NCBI GenBank assembly: GCA_963707895.1
Contig: CAVPRS010000002.1
Coordinates: forward strand, 310,001-374,000
Reading direction: 5' to 3'
DNA: 64,000 nucleotides
Source of the DNA: Fodinibacter sp963707895
GTDB lineage: Bacteria > Actinomycetota > Actinomycetes > Actinomycetales > Dermatophilaceae
The notes beneath the pieces were generated by a model. It saw nothing but the letters and a program-made list of their open reading frames with translations. It did no database searches and was not told where the DNA came from. Shown piece by piece: positions 52,217 through 61,361 of this stretch (the first letter of the stretch is position 1; each line of letters opens with the position of its first letter). The translations under genes and the position numbers were made by a program.

Positions 52217-52977
52217 GCGAGCCGCTCCCGGGCCGGGGCGGCGAGGGCGGCCTGCTGCGCGAGGGTCAGCTCGGCGCAGCCCGCGGTCGCGAGGTCGAGC
52301 AGGTCGCCGAGCACGGTGCGGTCGAACGCGGCCCCCGCGCCCTCGGCCGTGCCCTGCACCTCGACGAAGCGCCCGTCACCGGTCATCACGACGTTCATGT
52401 CGGTCTGGGCCGTGGAGTCCTCGGGGTAGTCGAGGTCGAGCACCGGCCGGCCGGCCACGAGCCCGACGCTGACCGCGGCGATGGACCCGGTGAGCGGCTC
52501 GGCGCCCGCGGCGACCAGGCCCTTGGCTCGGGCGTCGGCCACGGCATCCGCCAGCGCCACCCAGGCCCCGGTGATGGCCGCGGTGCGAGTGCCACCGTCG
52601 GCCTGGAGCACGTCGCAGTCGAGCACGATCGTGTTCTCGCCCAGGGCGTTGGTGTCGATGACGGCGCGCAGGCTGCGTCCGACGAGCCGGCTGATCTCGT
52701 GGGTGCGGCCCCCCACCTTGCCCCGGCGTGACTCGCGGTCGCTGCGGGTGTTGGTGGAGCGGGGCAGCATCTCGTACTCGGCGGTGACCCAGCCCGACCC
52801 GCGGCCCTTGAGCCAGCGCGGCACACCGCTGGTGAAGGAGGCGGCGCACAGCACGCGGGTACGGCCGAACTCGACGAGGACGCTGCCCTCGGCGTGGTCG
52901 AGCCAGTTGCGGGTGATCCGCACCTCGCGGAGCTGGTCGGGGCTGCGGCCGTCATGGCGGGGGGTCTGGTCAGGCAT
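52213..52977 (-). CDS. rph: Ribonuclease PH
   Basis: 254 residues. 'LREVRITRNWLDHAEGSVLVEFGRTRVLCAASF' start, 'WVTAEYEMLPRSTNTRSDRESRRGKVGGRTHEISRLVGRSLRAV' and 'LDLDYPEDSTAQTDMNVVMTGDGRFVEVQGTAEG' are the full set of RNase PH motifs, including the phosphate-binding Arg region. Phosphorolytic trimming of tRNA 3' ends in the cytosol. Upstream of rdgB in the murI-MBL-rph-rdgB neighbourhood. Confidence 0.97.
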   Translation of the reverse strand: MPDQTPRHDGRSPDQLREVRITRNWLDHAEGSVLVEFGRTRVLCAASFTSGVPRWLKGRGSGWVTAEYEMLPRSTNTRSDRESRRGKVGGRTHEISRLVGRSLRAVIDTNALGENTIVLDCDVLQADGGTRTAAITGAWVALADAVADARAKGLVAAGAEPLTGSIAAVSVGLVAGRPVLDLDYPEDSTAQTDMNVVMTGDGRFVEVQGTAEGAGAAFDRTVLGDLLDLATAGCAELTLAQQAALAAPARERLA

Positions 52978-53025
52978 GGCCGCAAGGCTAGCCCGGCGCG
53001 GCGACGTCGCCGACCGGGCCGGGGC

Positions 53026-53789
53026 TCAGAGGTCGTAGACGGCGTCGGCGTGGGCCAGCTCGACCTCGCCGGGCCACACCGCGGCCGCCTGGGCCCGGCA
53101 CACCTCGGGGTCGTTCCAGGCGGGCAGGTGGGTGAGCACGAACCGGCCCACTCCCCCGGCCCGCACGGCCGCGGTCGCGGCCCGCGAGCCGGACAGGTGG
53201 ATGCCGGGCACCCGGTCGCGACCGTCGACGAACGCCGAGTCGAGCAGGGCCAGGTCGACACCGCGGAGCAGCGGCGCGAGGTTGTCGCAGGCGTCGGTGT
53301 CACCGGTGAACGCGAGCACCGACCCACCGGCCTCGACCCGGTAGCCGTAGGCCTCGACCGGGTGGTTCACGGCGTACGGGGTGACCGTGAACGGGCCCAC
53401 GGAGAAGGGCACGGCATCCGCGACGGTGCGGAAGTCGAACTCGGCCTCCATGCCGCCGGGCTCGAGGCCGTGGTACATCAGCGAGACCCGCTGGGCGGTG
53501 CCGGTCGGGCCGTGGACGGGGAGCCGGGCCGGCAGCGGGCCGCCGGGCCGGTAGCGGCGCGTCACGTAGAGACCGCACACGTCGACGCAGTGGTCGGGGT
53601 GCAGGTGGGTGAGCACGACGGCGTCGAGGTCGTCGGGCGACACGTGCCGCTGCAGCGCGCCGAGGGCACCGCTGCCGAGGTCGAGCAGGAGGTTCCAGGT
53701 GCGACCGTCGGCCTCGTGCTGCACCAGGTAGCTCGAGGCGGGCGACTCGGGGCCGGCGAACGAGCCGGAGCAGCCGACGACCGTGAGCC

Positions 53790-53793
<4 letters not shown>
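53026..53793 (-). CDS. MBL-fold metallo-hydrolase (RNase Z-like)
   Basis: 255 residues from GTG 53793. 'VVLTHLHPDHCVDVCGLYV' supplies the HxHxDH metal motif, 'YAVNHPVEAYGYRVEAGGSVLAFTGDTDACDNLAPLL' the middle His and Asp, and 'VLTHLPAWNDP' a late His. Close in layout to RNase Z/phosphodiesterase-type MBL proteins, but the conserved actinobacterial gene between murI and rph has no proven reaction. GTG overlaps the murI stop by 4 bases. Confidence 0.9.
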
Positions 53794-54617
<824 letters not shown>

Positions 54618-54766
54618 CGCACAAGGGTAGGGGCCGACACCGACGCGGACGCCCACGACCGGGAGTCGGGCGCGTCACACTGCTGCCGTCCGGGGAACCC
54701 CATGGCTCGAGGACGCTCCAGGGGGCGCGGCTAGCCTGAGGGCGTGACCGTGACCCGGGAGCCGGC

Positions 54767-55840
54767 GTGACCGTGCTGCTCAGCGGCGGTGCCGGCTTCA
54801 TCGGCCAGCACCTCGCGCGGCGGCTGGTCGACCTCCGCCTCGAGGTCGCGGCCCTGGACCTCCTTCGTCCCCAGGCGCACGCCGACCCCGAGGCGGCGTG
54901 CGCAGCCTTCCCGGGCACGGTCGTCGTGGGCGACGTGGCCGACCGGCGGGCCTGGACCGACGCCACGTCTCGGGTGCGTCGGGTCGAGGCCCTCGTGCAC
55001 CTCGCCGCCGAGACCGGCACCGCCCAGTCGATGTACGAGGTCGACCGCTACCACCGGGTCAACGTCGACGGCACCCGGCGGGCCGCGGAGTTCGCGGTGG
55101 GGCACGGCATCCCGCTGCTCCTCGTCAGCTCGGGTGCCGTCTACGGCGAGGGCCGCCACGAGTGCCGCGACCACCGGCCCACCTTCGGCCGTCCGTGCTG
55201 CCCGGCGGCGCGCCCCGCCCCGTCACGCGAGGACGACCCGCACCATCCGGTGTCGGTCCTCGGCGAGACCAAGTCGCTCGCCGAGTCGGTCGCCACGGCG
55301 CTGTGCGGCGACCGGGTGCCGCTGACCGTCGTGCGGCCCCAGTCCGTGACCGGCCCCGGGCAGGCGCTGCACGACCCGCACACCGGGGTCCTCGCCGCGT
55401 TCCTCGCCATGCTGCGTGAACAGCGACCCATCGCGCTCCACGGCGACGGCCACCAGACTCGCGACCTCGTGCACGTCGACGACGTCGCCGCCCTGCTCGG
55501 CCACCTCGTCGCGGCTCCCCCCGAGCCCGGCCACCCGCTCGTGCTCAACGCGGGCACGGGCGTGCGCACCTCGCTCGTCGAGCTGGCCCGGCTGGCCACC
55601 GACGCCGCCCCGGTGCCCGGTGCCGGAACCGTGCTGCTCGGTGTGCGACGGGCCGGGGACGTCGAGCACGCCTGTGCCGACCTGCGCCGGTTCTCCGAGA
55701 CGGGCGCGCCCCTGCCGGTGCACTCCACCGCGCAGGCCGTCGACGACTTCGTGCGCGCCTCGTGGGACCGCCCGGGCGCTCCGGCGAGCGCCTGGGACGA
55801 CGCCCTCGGCGAGCTCGAGCGGCGCGGGCTCACCAGGTGA
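54767..55840 (+). CDS. NAD-dependent epimerase/dehydratase, catalytic Tyr missing
   Basis: 357 residues from GTG. Extended SDR: 'LLSGGAGFIGQHLARRLVDL' Rossmann motif, 'VHLAAETGTAQSMYEVDRYHRVNVDGT', Ser in 'LVSSGAVYGEG', 'TRDLVHVDDVAAL'. At the YxxxK site the sequence is 'VLGETK', with Leu where Tyr is expected, so the usual proton relay is absent. Three Cys lie in the insert 'HECRDHRPTFGRPCCPAA'. It sits upstream of a glycosyltransferase and may act in sugar-nucleotide or glycan metabolism with altered chemistry. Confidence 0.85.
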   Translation: MTVLLSGGAGFIGQHLARRLVDLRLEVAALDLLRPQAHADPEAACAAFPGTVVVGDVADRRAWTDATSRVRRVEALVHLAAETGTAQSMYEVDRYHRVNVDGTRRAAEFAVGHGIPLLLVSSGAVYGEGRHECRDHRPTFGRPCCPAARPAPSREDDPHHPVSVLGETKSLAESVATALCGDRVPLTVVRPQSVTGPGQALHDPHTGVLAAFLAMLREQRPIALHGDGHQTRDLVHVDDVAALLGHLVAAPPEPGHPLVLNAGTGVRTSLVELARLATDAAPVPGAGTVLLGVRRAGDVEHACADLRRFSETGAPLPVHSTAQAVDDFVRASWDRPGAPASAWDDALGELERRGLTR

Positions 55841-55952
55841 CGCTGCTCGCCTGCGGCGCCGAAATCTCCGTCCGGGCAGTGCCGCACAGGTCGTGCAGGG
55901 ATGATGGCCGGATGACGGTCACTCGCAGACGCCGCGCTTCTCGGGCGGCCTC

Positions 55953-56975
55953 GTGACGGGCATCGCGCTGGCCGCCAACAACGGCGAGGTCGGTGGGGGC
56001 GAGGTGATGCTGCTCGCGACGGCTCGGCTGCTGACCGACCTCGGCCACGAGGTCGAGGTCGTCGGACCGAACGCGCCCGAGGGCCGCGAGGGGGTGCTCG
56101 ACCTCGCGGAGGCCGAGGGCTACCCGGTGCACCGGCTCTCGGTCGACCGGCGTCGCTACCTCCACGAGCTGCGTGACTGGCACGGTGGCCGGCGTGACCT
56201 CCTCTGGTGCCACGGCCTGGTGCCGGCGTTCGCCACCGCCGGGCGCCCGCGCCGGGTCGTGCACCTGCACAAGCTGCCGACCAGGGCCCAGCACGCCGGC
56301 TACCTCACCGCACGGTCCCGGTCGTGGCTGACCCTGGTGCCGTCGCGGTGGATGGCCACCCGGGTCCCCAGCGCGAGGGTGCTCCCGAACTGGACTCCCG
56401 ACCTCGGTTACGCACCACGAACCCCCGGTGGGCCACGCCGCCTGGGCTACCTCGGCCGGCACGCCGTCGACAAGGGACTGGTCGTCCTCGCCGAGGCGCT
56501 GACCGCGCTGGATGCCGGCACCCCGGTCCAGCTGGTGCTCGCGGGCGAGCCGCGGTTCACCGACGAGGCCGGGGCGCGACGGGTCGCCGAGGCCATGGAG
56601 CGGCTCGGTGGTGGTGCCGAGCAGGTCGGCTGGGTCGACCCCGTCGCGCTCCTGCGCGACGTCGACGGCCTCGTCGTGCCGTCGGTGGTGCCCGAGTCCT
56701 TCGGGCTGGCCGCCGCCGAGGCGATGGCGGCCGGGGTGCCGTGCATCGTCAGCGACGCCGGCGCCCTCCCCGAGGTGGTCGGACCGGACCATCCCTGGGT
56801 CGTGCCGGCCGGTGACGCGTCGGCCCTCGGCGCGGCCGTGGCCGCCTGGGCCGCGGCGCCGCCGGACCTGCTGGTCGCACTGGGCCGGGAGCAGCGCGAC
56901 CGCTGGGAGGTCGAGCTCTCGCCCGACGTCGCGCGCGAGCGGCTGCGCCTCATCCTCGCTGCGCTGCCCGCCTGA
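55953..56975 (+). CDS. Glycosyltransferase family 4 (GT-B)
   Basis: 340 residues from GTG. N-terminal GT-B acceptor domain ('NNGEVGGGEVMLLATARLLTDLGHEVEVVG'), donor domain with 'LGYLGRHAVDKGLVVLAEAL' and the E..E motif region 'VVPSVVPESFGLAAAEAMAAGVPCIVSDAGALPEVV'. A retaining transferase using a nucleotide sugar; acceptor unknown. Its neighbour is the upstream epimerase. The last 26 bases overlap the convergent VanZ gene. Confidence 0.9.
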   Translation: MTGIALAANNGEVGGGEVMLLATARLLTDLGHEVEVVGPNAPEGREGVLDLAEAEGYPVHRLSVDRRRYLHELRDWHGGRRDLLWCHGLVPAFATAGRPRRVVHLHKLPTRAQHAGYLTARSRSWLTLVPSRWMATRVPSARVLPNWTPDLGYAPRTPGGPRRLGYLGRHAVDKGLVVLAEALTALDAGTPVQLVLAGEPRFTDEAGARRVAEAMERLGGGAEQVGWVDPVALLRDVDGLVVPSVVPESFGLAAAEAMAAGVPCIVSDAGALPEVVGPDHPWVVPAGDASALGAAVAAWAAAPPDLLVALGREQRDRWEVELSPDVARERLRLILAALPA

Positions 56976-57405
56976 CCTCGGCGTCTCGCCGGCGTGCCGT
57001 GCGACGCGACCTCGCGAGCGCCAGCGAGCCCAGGGCCACGCCGATGACGGCCCCCAGGGTGTTGCACGCGACGTCCTGCACGCTCGAGGTGCGTTCCAGC
57101 CACGGCAGCTCCTGCACGGCCTCGATCCCCACGCTCAGCGCGACGAGGCCGAGCACGACCAGGGCGGGGTGCCAGCGCAGCCTGGACACGCCCAGCCAAC
57201 CCAGCGGCACGAAGGCCACCACGTTCAGCGCCGCCCCGTAGTCGTCGGGCAGCACGTGCGACGAGACACCGTGCGCGAGGAGGAAGTCGTAGAGGGCGTC
57301 GACGACCCACTCGACGGGTCCCGCGCCCGGCCAGAGGAAGAGCACGGCGAACCCGGCGCAGGCCGCGGCGATGCCGAGGACCCGCCCCGCCCGCCGTCGG
57401 CCCAC
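56950..57405 (-). CDS. VanZ-like membrane protein
   Basis: 151 residues with four membrane helices. 'ALNVVAFVPLGWLGVSRL', 'SVGIEAVQELPWLERTSSVQDVACNTLGAVIGVALG' (E..Q...R..D...N..G) is the VanZ signature. The family includes the teicoplanin-resistance protein VanZ, but most actinobacterial members are not resistance genes. It ends 26 bases inside the convergent glycosyltransferase and starts two bases beyond the DUF2017 stop, so it belongs to the clpS transcript. Confidence 0.87.
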   Translation of the reverse strand: MGRRRAGRVLGIAAACAGFAVLFLWPGAGPVEWVVDALYDFLLAHGVSSHVLPDDYGAALNVVAFVPLGWLGVSRLRWHPALVVLGLVALSVGIEAVQELPWLERTSSVQDVACNTLGAVIGVALGSLALARSRRTARRRDAEVRRAAQRG

Positions 57406-57407
57406 GC

Positions 57408-58022
57408 TCAGCGGTCCAGCATCGAGGATGCGAGCGTCTCCTGCAGCCAGGTGAGGAAGTCGTAGACGGCCAGCGCGTAGCCGAGCGGGTCGTCGGGGTC
57501 GAGCGACTCGGCGGCCGCCTCGAGCACGTCGACGTCGTCGTCGGTGCGCAGACCCATCCGCTCCCCCAGCACCAGGCGCACGTCGGTGAGCGCCTTGAGG
57601 AACGCCTGGGCCTCGCCCTCGTCGAGACGCAGCTTGTCGTCGCCGCGCAGCAGGCCGGCCGAGCTCTCGAGGGCCGCCGCCTTGCGCTGGCGCAGCCCGG
57701 TCTCGGTGAGCCGGCGGAACTCGGCCGCCACCTCGTCGTCCTGGCGGTTCGCGGTCGGCAGCAGCCGGTCGAGGGCAGGGTCGCGCTCGGCGTCGTCGGG
57801 GTCGAGGTCTGCCTGGTCCTCGGCGGCGACCGTCACGCCCATCCCCAGGCCGGCCACGATCGAGGCGAAGTCGTCGCCACCCTCGGGCGCCGGGGCCGGC
57901 GGGTCGAGGAGGTCGTGCACCTGCTCCATGAGGCCCGCCACGGTGGCGCGCTCGAGCGGGTCGAGCTGCGCCGCGTACCGGGTGCGGGCACCTGAGCCCT
58001 TGCGCCGGAACCCCCGCGCCAT
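57408..58022 (-). CDS. DUF2017 protein
   Basis: 204 residues. 'LDPLERATVAGLMEQVHDLLD', 'DPALDRLLPTANRQDDEVAAEFRRLTETGLRQRKAAALESSAGLL' and 'YDFLTWLQETLASSML' are DUF2017 hallmarks. This family almost always follows clpS in actinobacteria; here its ATG overlaps the clpS stop (ATGA). Predicted all-helical, acidic and cytosolic. Function unknown, though the constant link suggests a role in ClpS/Clp-dependent proteolysis. Confidence 0.92.
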   Translation of the reverse strand: MARGFRRKGSGARTRYAAQLDPLERATVAGLMEQVHDLLDPPAPAPEGGDDFASIVAGLGMGVTVAAEDQADLDPDDAERDPALDRLLPTANRQDDEVAAEFRRLTETGLRQRKAAALESSAGLLRGDDKLRLDEGEAQAFLKALTDVRLVLGERMGLRTDDDVDVLEAAAESLDPDDPLGYALAVYDFLTWLQETLASSMLDR

Positions 58023-58312
58023 CAGTCGTCCTTCTGGAAGGTGGCCCACAGGCCGTAGCCGTGCAGGGCCTCGGTGTCGGCCTCCATCGCCTCGCGGGTG
58101 CCGTTGGCGACGACCGCGCGGCCCTGGGTGTGCACGTCCATCATCAGCTTCTCGGCCTTGGCCCGGCCGTAGCCGAAGTGGTTCTGCAGCACCCAGGTCA
58201 CGTACGACATCAGGTTGACCGGGTCGTTCCAGACGATCGTGATCCACGGGGTGTCGGGCGCGACGTCACCGCCGGTGGCGGTGACCTCCTCCTTCACGGG
58301 CGCGAGCGACAC
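58022..58312 (-). CDS. clpS: ATP-dependent Clp protease adaptor ClpS
   Basis: 96 residues. 'ITIVWNDPVNLMSYVTWVLQNHFGYGRAKAEKLMMDVHTQGRAVVANGTREAMEADTEALHGYGLWATFQKD' is ClpS, with the N-degron pocket residues in 'NDPVNLMSYV' and 'DVHTQG'. It delivers N-end rule substrates to ClpA/ClpC. First gene of the clpS-DUF2017-vanZ unit. Confidence 0.97.
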   Translation of the reverse strand: MSLAPVKEEVTATGGDVAPDTPWITIVWNDPVNLMSYVTWVLQNHFGYGRAKAEKLMMDVHTQGRAVVANGTREAMEADTEALHGYGLWATFQKDD

Positions 58313-58365
58313 GGAGCAAGGATAGGCGCGCCACGGGCCCCGCCCGACCGCTCACCCCCCTGCGC

Positions 58366-59613
58366 TCACCCCCGGGCGGCGTTCCAGGTACCGGCGTACT
58401 TCCCGTCGTCGCACGCCCGGCCTGCCTCACCGAGCTCGAGCGGGCGGAAGGTGTCGACCATGACGGCGAGCTCGTCGAAGTAGTGCTTGCCGATCGAGGC
58501 CTCCGCGGCGCCGGGCTGCGGGCCGTGGGCGTGACCGCCCGGGTGCAACGAGATCGAGCCCACGCCGATGCCGCTGCCCTTGCGGGCCTCGTAGTCGCCG
58601 TCGACGTAGAACATGACCTCGTCGGAGTCGACGTTGGAGTGGTAGTAGGGCACCGGGATCGACAGCGGGTGGTAGTCGACCTTGCGCGGCACGAAGTTGC
58701 ACACCACGAAGTTCCAGCCCTCGAACACCTGGTGGGCCGGCGGCGGCTGGTGGATGCGGCCGGTGATCGGCTCGTAGTCGCTCACGTTGAACACGTAGGG
58801 GTAGAGGCAGCCGTCCCAGCCGACGACGTCGAGGGGGTGGAAGGGCAGCACGTGAACCGTGCCGACGATGCCGCCGCTGCTCGCCGGGCCGCCGCCGCGG
58901 TGCTTGATGTAGACCTCGGTCTCGTCGCCGGCCTTCGCGCCGACGTCCTCGGCGAGCAGCGGGCCCTGCGGCAGGCGCAGGTCGCGCTCGCAGTAGGGGC
59001 TGTGCTCGAGCAGCTGGCCGTACTTGCTGAGGTAGCGCTTCGGCGGCGAGATGTGGCTGTTGCCCTCGATGCAGATGGTGCGCAGCGGGTCCTTGCCCGA
59101 CCGCTTCGGGACCCAGCGGTGCGTGGTGGCCCGCGGGATGATGACGTAGTCGCCCTCAGCGACCTCGAACGCGCCGAAGACGGTCTCGACCCGGGCCCGG
59201 CCCCGCTCGACGTAGACGCACTCGTCGCCGATGCCGTTGCGGTACCAGGGGCTCGTGGCGCCTGCCACGGCGTAGGACAGGCGCACGTCGCCGTTGCCCA
59301 GCAGCAGCCGGCGTCCGGTGACCACGTCGGTGTCCTTGACCACCTTCGCGGGGAAGAGGTCGTGCGGCTTGAGGTGGCGCGGGAGCAGCGGGTGGTTGGC
59401 GGTGGTGCCCAGGTCGCCGACGGTCCACTCGCGGTACTCGGCCACCGTCGAGGGGATGTTGCGGTGGTAGAGCAGGCTCGAGTCGCTGCTGAAGCCCTCC
59501 TCGCCCATCAGCTCCTCGTAGTAGAGCTCGCCGACCTTTCCCCGCCCGGCCGGTCGCCGGTGCTGGGTGTGCCGCTTGGGGGGGATGCTGCCCATCGCCT
59601 GGTAGTGCGCCAC
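58366..59613 (-). CDS. hmgA: Homogentisate 1,2-dioxygenase
   Basis: 415 residues from GTG 59613. Cupin-type non-haem Fe(II) dioxygenase of tyrosine/phenylalanine breakdown, opening homogentisate to maleylacetoacetate. 'YHRNIPSTVAEYREW', 'ECVYVERGRARVETVFGAFEVAEGDYVIIPRATTHRW' (cupin strands) and 'HQVFEGWNFVVCNFVPRKVDYHPLSIPVPYYHSNVDSDEVMFYVDGDYEARKGSGIGVGSISLHPGGHAHGPQPG' hold the His/Glu ligand region. Divergent from the small-protein pair and fahA group, with which it shares a pathway. Confidence 0.95.
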   Translation of the reverse strand: MAHYQAMGSIPPKRHTQHRRPAGRGKVGELYYEELMGEEGFSSDSSLLYHRNIPSTVAEYREWTVGDLGTTANHPLLPRHLKPHDLFPAKVVKDTDVVTGRRLLLGNGDVRLSYAVAGATSPWYRNGIGDECVYVERGRARVETVFGAFEVAEGDYVIIPRATTHRWVPKRSGKDPLRTICIEGNSHISPPKRYLSKYGQLLEHSPYCERDLRLPQGPLLAEDVGAKAGDETEVYIKHRGGGPASSGGIVGTVHVLPFHPLDVVGWDGCLYPYVFNVSDYEPITGRIHQPPPAHQVFEGWNFVVCNFVPRKVDYHPLSIPVPYYHSNVDSDEVMFYVDGDYEARKGSGIGVGSISLHPGGHAHGPQPGAAEASIGKHYFDELAVMVDTFRPLELGEAGRACDDGKYAGTWNAARG

Positions 59614-59890
59614 TGCTGCTGTCCACCTCGTCGTGGTCGGGTCGGGGTCGCCCCCGGGGGCTGTCCGAGCAGCGTATGCCGGGAGGCCCGTCACCGGCAT
59701 CCCTGCGTCCCGAAGGTGGTGCGCCGACCGACGGACAACCGACCCCCTACGGCCGCCTCCAACCTCAGCAGCGGGCCCATGGGGAGCGTTTGTCCGTCCG
59801 TCGAGTCAGTTCTGGTGTGGATGCCGGCTACACCGGCCCGGCAACCTGCTCACCGCGACAGCGTCCTGCCGAGCCGCCAGAATCGTCGCC
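59614..59890. other. Divergent intergenic region upstream of hmgA
   Basis: 277 bases. CGACGGACAA (59729-59738) and its near-complement TTGTCCGTCC (59790-59799), 9 of 10 complementary, form a widely spaced inverted repeat that could be operator half-sites. It also holds two GGATGCC/GGCATCC words and a GTATGCC. No coding region seen. Confidence 0.4.
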
Positions 59891-60250
59891 ATGACGTGGT
59901 GGGTGCCGGTGCTGTCCTTCCTCGGCGCTCTCGCCGGCGCGGGCGCCGCGGCGTGGGTGGCGCTGCGCGGCCAGCACCAGGACGCCCGCGGCGAATGGCG
60001 ACTGAGGCTGGACCGGGCCATCGACCTCGTCACGGCGCCGAGCCAGGTGGAGCAGCAGATCGGCGACGAGCTGCTCGCCGATCTCATCGAGTCCGACCTC
60101 GGGAGCGAGGAGGACCGGGGTCTGGCACGCCGGATCGCGCGCATCCGGCTCGGGGAGCAGCTGGGGGCCGCGAAGCCCGGCGTACAACCAGTGGACCTCG
60201 CCCTGCTGCCGGGGGACAATGGACGTGTCGACGAGGAGGATGACCGATGA
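59891..60250 (+). CDS. Hypothetical membrane-anchored protein
   Basis: 119 residues. One N-terminal helix ('WWVPVLSFLGALAGAGAAAWVAL') followed by a soluble acidic/basic helical segment 'EWRLRLDRAIDLVTAPSQVEQQIGDELLADLIESDLGSEEDRGLARRIARIRLGEQL'. No family recognised. Overlaps a 53-residue gene by 4 bases (ATGA). Probably a small membrane scaffold-like protein of unknown role. Confidence 0.65.
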   Translation: MTWWVPVLSFLGALAGAGAAAWVALRGQHQDARGEWRLRLDRAIDLVTAPSQVEQQIGDELLADLIESDLGSEEDRGLARRIARIRLGEQLGAAKPGVQPVDLALLPGDNGRVDEEDDR

Positions 60251-60408
60251 CTGCGACGTCGCATCCCGAGGGGATCCTGAGGCTCCCGTCATCCACCGTG
60301 CGGCTCGCCCGGGCCCTGGTCCGTGACGCCCAGCGCCGCGGCACCCGCGAGAACTCCCGCGTCGAGGACGCCGCGCGCACGCCCCTCCCCGACGACTCCG
60401 CGCGCTGA
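60247..60408 (+). CDS. Small basic protein (53 aa)
   Basis: 53 residues: starts 'MTATSHPEGILRLPSSTV', Arg-rich middle ('RLARALVRDAQRRGTREN'), ends 'PLPDDSAR'. The ATG overlaps the stop of the preceding membrane-protein gene and codon use matches the genome, which supports it as real. No family recognised; too short for confident assignment. Confidence 0.5.
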   Translation: MTATSHPEGILRLPSSTVRLARALVRDAQRRGTRENSRVEDAARTPLPDDSAR

Positions 60409-60453
60409 TCCCTGAGCCCTGGCGTCTGCGCACCTCGCGATAGGTTGTCGCGC

Positions 60454-61320
60454 ATGCCGACGACGACACCGGTGCTCCTGCGTGCCCTGGTCGACGACGC
60501 GGCGGTGTTCCCGCCCGGCAACGCGGCCCTGGCCGACGCGGTCACCGGGCACGCCGTGCACCGCAGCGCCCCGTATGCCGGGTGCGTCGGCCCGCTGCTG
60601 GTCCCGGCCGCGTCGGTGGCCGACCTCGTGCGCGTGCTCGACGAGCAGGATGCCGGCGCTGCCGTCCCGACCGGCGCCCCCCTCGAGCTCGTGCTCGTCG
60701 CCCGGCCGGGTGCCGACCCCGCCACGGTGACCGCCGCCGTCGACGCGTTGGGCGGCGACGCCCGGGTGCGCGTCGTCGGCGCCGAGCTCGGCTGGTACGA
60801 CGGCTGGTACGAGGCGCTGGCCGGGCTCCTCCCGCTCGCCGTGGAGACGCCGCGGGGCCCGGACGCCGACCGGGCCTTCGCCGAGGTCCGCACCGCGCAC
60901 CGTGAGGGGCTCCCCGTCGTGCTGAAGCTCCGTACCGGCCCCACCCCGACCTGGCCCTGGCCCGACGAGGCCGAGCTCGCCGCGTTCCTCCGGCTCGCCG
61001 CTCCCGAGGTGCCCTTCAAGCTCACCGGCGGGCTGCACCACGCGGTGCGTGGCAGCTACGACGTCGCCGGCGTGCCCGAGGAGAACCACGGCGTGCTCAA
61101 CGTGCTGCTCGCCACGTCGGCGGCGCTCGACGGGGCCGGCCCCGACGAGGTCACCGCGCTGCTCGGCCTCCGCGACGCCGTCGCCCTGGCCGACCTCGTC
61201 GCCGCCTGGCCCGACTCCACCGCAGCCGCGGTGCGCGCGGCCTTCACGGCCTACGGCTGCTGCACCGTCACCGACCCGCTGGGCGAGCTCACCGACCTCG
61301 GCCTGCTCCCGCAGCCCTGA
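60454..61320 (+). CDS. Conserved hypothetical protein beside fahA
   Basis: 288 residues, no recognised domain. 'LVDDAAVFPPGNAALADAVTGHAVHRSAPYAGCVGPLLVPAASV' opens the protein, 'VPFKLTGGLHHAVR' and 'ENHGVLNVLLATSAAL' look like active-site-type loops, and overall predicted alpha/beta alternation recalls a TIM-barrel or phosphatase-like fold. 41 bases upstream of fahA on the same strand, so part of the homogentisate operon. A role in that pathway (for example maleylacetoacetate handling) is possible but unproven. Confidence 0.75.
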   Translation: MPTTTPVLLRALVDDAAVFPPGNAALADAVTGHAVHRSAPYAGCVGPLLVPAASVADLVRVLDEQDAGAAVPTGAPLELVLVARPGADPATVTAAVDALGGDARVRVVGAELGWYDGWYEALAGLLPLAVETPRGPDADRAFAEVRTAHREGLPVVLKLRTGPTPTWPWPDEAELAAFLRLAAPEVPFKLTGGLHHAVRGSYDVAGVPEENHGVLNVLLATSAALDGAGPDEVTALLGLRDAVALADLVAAWPDSTAAAVRAAFTAYGCCTVTDPLGELTDLGLLPQP

Positions 61321-61361
61321 AGCGCACCGACCCGACCGACCGATCGACCCGAAGGACCGCC

